Source: Candidatus Aquabacterium excrementipullorum (lineage in GTDB: Bacteria; Pseudomonadota; Gammaproteobacteria; Burkholderiales; Burkholderiaceae_C). Taken from it: 48,615 nt of DNA. A model generated the notes under the pieces. The model had not been told where the DNA came from and did no database searches. It was given only the letters and a program-made list of their open reading frames with translations. The stretch spans positions 1 through 48,615 of the forward strand of contig DXIO01000037.1 of NCBI GenBank assembly GCA_019112875.1. The letters run 5' to 3'. A program made the translations under genes and the position numbers. Every line of letters begins with the position of its first letter. Position 1 is the first letter of the stretch. Positions 45,973 through 48,615 of this stretch are shown here, one piece after another.

Positions 45973-46941
45973 TCAACGCTGCAGCAAACTGAGTACCTGC
46001 TGGGGCAACTGGTTGGCCTGGGCCACCATCGCCGTGCCGGCCTGCTGCAGGATCTGCGAGCGTGACAGGTTGGCGGTTTCGGAGGCGAAGTCGGCGTCCA
46101 TGATCCGGCCGCGGGCAGCCGCCTGGTTTTCCACGTTGGTCTGCAGGTTCGAAATCACGGCTTCGAAGCGGTTCTGGGCCGCACCGAAGGTGGCGCGCGT
46201 GTCGTTCACCCGGTTCAGCGCTTCGTCGATCACGTTGATGGCGGCGTCGATGTCGGTGCCGTCGATCGCCGTGGTGCCGTCGTCGCGGAAACCGCCGATG
46301 GCGATGCCGTTGGCGCCGTTGGTGGTGTCGGCAAAACCCAGGATCACGGTCTGCATCACGACGTTGTCGGCCAGCGCGGCACGCACAGCGGGGTCGGTGC
46401 TCGAGGCGTCGGTCTTGTTGGCATCGGCGGCGCCGGTGCCGAACAGATCGACCTGCGAAATGGTGATGCGGTCATCGGTCGTGGTGCCTGCGCCCACCTG
46501 GAAGTCCAGGTCGCTGCCGGTGCCATCGAACAATTTTTGCCCGTTGAAAGACGTGCCATTGATCGTGCGGCTGATTTCAGACTGCACGGCCTGGAATTCT
46601 TTCTGCAGATTCGCGCGGTCGCCTTCGCTGTTGGTGGCGTTGCGCGACTGCACGGCGAGTTCCCGCATGCGCTGCAGGTTGTCGCCGATCTTGCCAAGCG
46701 CGCCTTCAGCGGTCTGCGACAGCGAGATCGCGTCGTTGGCGTTGCGGATGGCGACATTCATGCCGCGCACCTGCGAGTTCATCCGTTCTGCAATGGCCAG
46801 ACCCGCGGCGTCGTCCTTGGCCGAATTCACCCGCAAACCCGACGACAGGCGCTGCATGGACACGGCCAGCGACCCCTGCGAGGTGTTGAGGTTTCTCTGC
46901 GCGTTCAACGACACGGTGTTGGTGTTGATCGTTTGGGGCAT
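45973..46941 (-). CDS. fliC: Flagellin, proximal copy
   Basis: 322 residues. Conserved flagellin ends are present: NTNTVSLNAQRNLNTS and MQRLSSGLRVNSAKDDAAGL at the N-terminus, and SQILQQAGTAMVAQANQLPQ at the C-terminus. The variable centre (about residues 165-245) is short, so the filament surface domains are reduced. It is secreted through the flagellar export apparatus with FliS and polymerises into the filament. A good Shine-Dalgarno (aggag) precedes the ATG. Unlike its neighbour it has no visible sigma-28 promoter. Confidence 0.95.
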   Translation of the reverse strand: MPQTINTNTVSLNAQRNLNTSQGSLAVSMQRLSSGLRVNSAKDDAAGLAIAERMNSQVRGMNVAIRNANDAISLSQTAEGALGKIGDNLQRMRELAVQSRNATNSEGDRANLQKEFQAVQSEISRTINGTSFNGQKLFDGTGSDLDFQVGAGTTTDDRITISQVDLFGTGAADANKTDASSTDPAVRAALADNVVMQTVILGFADTTNGANGIAIGGFRDDGTTAIDGTDIDAAINVIDEALNRVNDTRATFGAAQNRFEAVISNLQTNVENQAAARGRIMDADFASETANLSRSQILQQAGTAMVAQANQLPQQVLSLLQR

Positions 46942-47103
46942 GTTGCACTCCTAACCAAAAGAATCCAAGATCTCGGCCCGCAAGCCGGCCTGCTGTGATT
47001 GCAGGCTAAGGATCTGTAGCAATCCTTTGACCTGTTAGATGGATTGTCAGAAGAACTTGAGTGCGGCAAACCCCGGATGTGGGCCCCCTAAACCGGCCAA
47101 TTC

Positions 47104-47146
47104 AAAACGACAATGCCGCCCCCGGCCCAAGGGCTGGAAGCGGCAT
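47104..47146 (-). terminator. Terminator-like hairpin after the distal flagellin gene
   Basis: Outer stem atgccgc / gcggcat (47113-47146) encloses an inner G/C stem. On the minus strand it is followed by ttgtcgtttt. A second hairpin without a T run (47196-47214) lies just past the stop. Both suggest that the two flagellin genes are transcribed separately. Confidence 0.55.
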
Positions 47147-47221
47147 CTGGCTTGGATTTTCAGAAGGCGGGAAACCTCTGAGAGGTCGCCTGCCCAGCGG
47201 CCTTGCGGGCCGCTCAGTCGA

Positions 47222-48157
47222 TCAGCGCAGCAGCGACAGGACTTGCTGGGGCAGCTGGTTGGCCTGGGCCACCATCGCCGTGCCGGCCTGTTGCAGGATC
47301 TGCGAGCGCGACAGGTTGGCGGTTTCCGTGGCGAAGTCGGCGTCCAGGATGCGGCCGCTGGCGGCGGTCTGGTTCTCGATGCCGACCTGCAGGTTCGAGA
47401 TCACGGCTTCGAAGCGGTTCTGGGCCGCACCGAAGGTGGCGCGCTGCTCGTTGACGCGGTCCATGGCCTTGTCGATCACGTTGATGGCGGTGTCGATGTC
47501 GTCCGTGGTCACTTCGGTCGTGCCGTCGTTCTGGAAGCCACCGATCGAGATGCCTTCTGCGTCGTCGGCGTAGCTGGTGAAGGCCGTGGCGACCACCACG
47601 TCGGCGGTGGACACCGTGGCGTCGTCATCGACGGCGCTGGTCTTGTTGGCGGTGCCGTTCATGTCCACGCCGGTGATCGTGATGCGGTCATCGGAGGTGG
47701 TGTTGGCGCCGACTTGGAATTCCAGGTCGCCAGACGAGCCGTCCAGCAGCTTGGTGCCGTTGAACGAGGTGCTGTTGACGGTACGCTGGATTTCTTCTTG
47801 CAGCTGGCTGAATTCCTTCTGCAGGTTTTCACGGTCGCCGGAGCTGTTGGTGGCGTTACGCGACTGGACAGCCAGTTCACGCATGCGCTGCAGGTTGTCG
47901 CCGATCTTGCCCAGCGCGCCTTCAGCGGTCTGCGACAGGGAGATGGCGTCGTTGGCGTTGCGCACGGCGACGTTCATGCCGCGAGATTGGGCCGTCATGC
48001 GGTTGGCGATGGCCAGACCGGCGGCGTCGTCCTTGGCGGAGTTCACACGCAGACCCGAGGACAGGCGCTGCATCGAAGTGGACAGGGACGTTTGCGAAGT
48101 GCTCAGGTTGCGTTGAGCGTTCAGCGAGATGATGTTGGTGTTGACAGATTGCGACAT
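47222..48157 (-). CDS. fliC: Flagellin, distal copy
   Basis: 311 residues, nearly identical to the proximal flagellin at both ends (MQRLSSGLRVNSAKDDAAGL; SQILQQAGTAMVAQANQLPQ) but different in the centre (about residues 165-235, DMNGTANKTSAVDDDATVST). It has aggag before the ATG and two sigma-28-like promoters upstream, so it is probably the main filament protein. A glycosyltransferase gene lies divergently upstream. Confidence 0.95.
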   Translation of the reverse strand: MSQSVNTNIISLNAQRNLSTSQTSLSTSMQRLSSGLRVNSAKDDAAGLAIANRMTAQSRGMNVAVRNANDAISLSQTAEGALGKIGDNLQRMRELAVQSRNATNSSGDRENLQKEFSQLQEEIQRTVNSTSFNGTKLLDGSSGDLEFQVGANTTSDDRITITGVDMNGTANKTSAVDDDATVSTADVVVATAFTSYADDAEGISIGGFQNDGTTEVTTDDIDTAINVIDKAMDRVNEQRATFGAAQNRFEAVISNLQVGIENQTAASGRILDADFATETANLSRSQILQQAGTAMVAQANQLPQQVLSLLR

Positions 48158-48345
48158 GGTGCGCTCCTAATGGTCAAAATTAACTACCCGGCGAATAGCG
48201 CCGGCGAACACGTTGAAGTGGTTGCCCACTGCGGCGTTTGCCTGCCCGACGCTAGTCAACCGTCTTTGCCCAGGGGAGGATCCCACTTGAACAAGCTGGC
48301 CGGCTAACCGGACCCCGACACCTTTGTCAAGTGCCGTTGCTCTAG

Positions 48346-48372
48346 TTATCGTCCGAGGTGCGGGGCTCTTGA
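48346..48372 (-). promoter_or_regulatory. Second sigma-28-like promoter of the distal flagellin
   Basis: Minus strand: TCAA (48369-48372), 15 bases, GACGATAA (48346-48353). It differs from the -10 consensus GCCGATAA at one position and keeps the same spacing as the upstream copy. Confidence 0.6.
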
Positions 48373-48442
48373 GTGACTTTTTTCACTCGACAGGCACTTT
48401 GTGGTGCTCTGTTCCCGGTCGTTGTGATAGCCAGGTCAAAAG

Positions 48443-48469
48443 TTATCGGCAGGGCTCTCGCCGACCTTA
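48443..48469 (-). promoter_or_regulatory. Sigma-28 (FliA) promoter of the distal flagellin
   Basis: Minus strand: TAAG (48466-48469), 15 bases, perfect GCCGATAA (48443-48450). The predicted leader to the ATG is about 280 bases, unusually long for a flagellin gene. Confidence 0.8.
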
Positions 48470-48505
48470 GGGGAGTTCACACCTGCATACATCTACACTG
48501 AAACC

Positions 48506-48615
48506 ATGTCTCTGGCCCTCGTCGTGATCGCGCGTGATGAAGCCCGCTGCATCGAGCGGTGCCTGGCCAGCGCGCGGCCCTGGGTGGACGAGATGGTGGT
48601 GCTGGACACCGGCTC
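48506..48615 (+). CDS. Family 2 glycosyltransferase, N-terminal fragment (runs off the window)
   Basis: 36 codons are present, from ATG 48506: MSLALVVIARDEARCIERCL, then VDEMVVLDTGS. Both the VVIARDEARCIERCL start and the VVLDTGS strand are typical of the GT-A nucleotide-sugar domain of family 2 glycosyltransferases. Its position next to flagellin genes makes it a candidate flagellin or cell-surface glycosyltransferase, but the rest of the protein is needed to judge this. Confidence 0.8.
   Translation, partial: MSLALVVIARDEARCIERCLASARPWVDEMVVLDTG

Larger units (their letters stand above)
48158..48505. other. Divergent control region between the distal flagellin and the glycosyltransferase
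   Basis: 348 bases without a gene. It holds the two sigma-28 promoters listed separately, a small hairpin (gagtg...cactc around a T-rich loop, 48371-48388) and short GC palindromes near 48189-48205. The flagellin leader is about 280 or 180 bases depending on the promoter used. No clear promoter for the divergent gene was found. Confidence 0.6.

Noticed and set aside
46942-47103. Candidate sigma-28 box gccgagat before the proximal flagellin
   Set aside because: Only part of the -10 matches and no TAAA-like element lies 15 bases upstream.

Overview
The window looks like chromosome of a GC-rich betaproteobacterium of the order Burkholderiales, probably near the Aquabacterium/Leptothrix/Rubrivivax/Comamonadaceae lineages. 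This is inferred from strong G/C at third codon positions, the hemCDXY order, the rph-rdgB-hemW and gmk-rpoZ-spoT-greB blocks, and the style of the Fur boxes and flagellar (sigma-28) promoters. No phage, insertion sequence, integrase or CRISPR array was seen.

Region by region. (1) 1-3.2 kb looks accessory: the N-terminal part of a SIR2-domain protein cut by the window edge, a gene-poor stretch, a GreA/GreB paralogue, a two-helix membrane protein and a MocR-type regulator. (2) 3.15-4.8 kb holds a Tat-exported class I cholesterol oxidase. (3) 5.0-10.6 kb is housekeeping: hemW, rdgB and rph; a PP2C phosphatase/Ser-Thr kinase pair; and yicC. A palindromic repeat sits in frame inside hemW. (4) 10.7-27.1 kb is an iron-acquisition island. 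It contains a Fur box, an ECF sigma factor, an anti-sigma/FecR protein and a signalling TonB-dependent receptor. A second Fur-boxed receptor follows, then a Fur-box-preceded run of DUF4198 protein, RND adaptor, two RND pumps and an outer-membrane lipoprotein channel. (5) 27.2-31.0 kb returns to housekeeping with gmk, rpoZ, spoT and convergent greB. (6) 31.2-32.8 kb holds an HTH protein fused to a degenerate receiver and a TVP38/DedA-like membrane protein. (7) 32.8-38.2 kb is a second iron module: a Fur-controlled receptor, an FMN alpha-hydroxy-acid oxidase, a PiuC-like hydroxylase, a PepSY protein and a cytochrome b. (8) 38.3-42.65 kb holds tRNA-Arg(ACG) and the haem genes hemC-hemD-hemX-hemY. 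(9) 42.7-48.6 kb is flagellar: ycgR, fliT, fliS, fliD, two flagellin genes and the start of a family 2 glycosyltransferase.

How the genes fit together. Two iron-uptake clusters with four Fur-box-like sites surround core genes. The first has a surface-signalling cascade (receptor, FecR, FecI-like sigma) joined to a heteromeric RND efflux system. The second pairs a receptor with oxidoreductases that could release or reduce siderophore iron. The flagellar genes carry clear sigma-28 promoters before fliD, fliS and the distal flagellin, matching late-class expression of filament cap, chaperones and filament.
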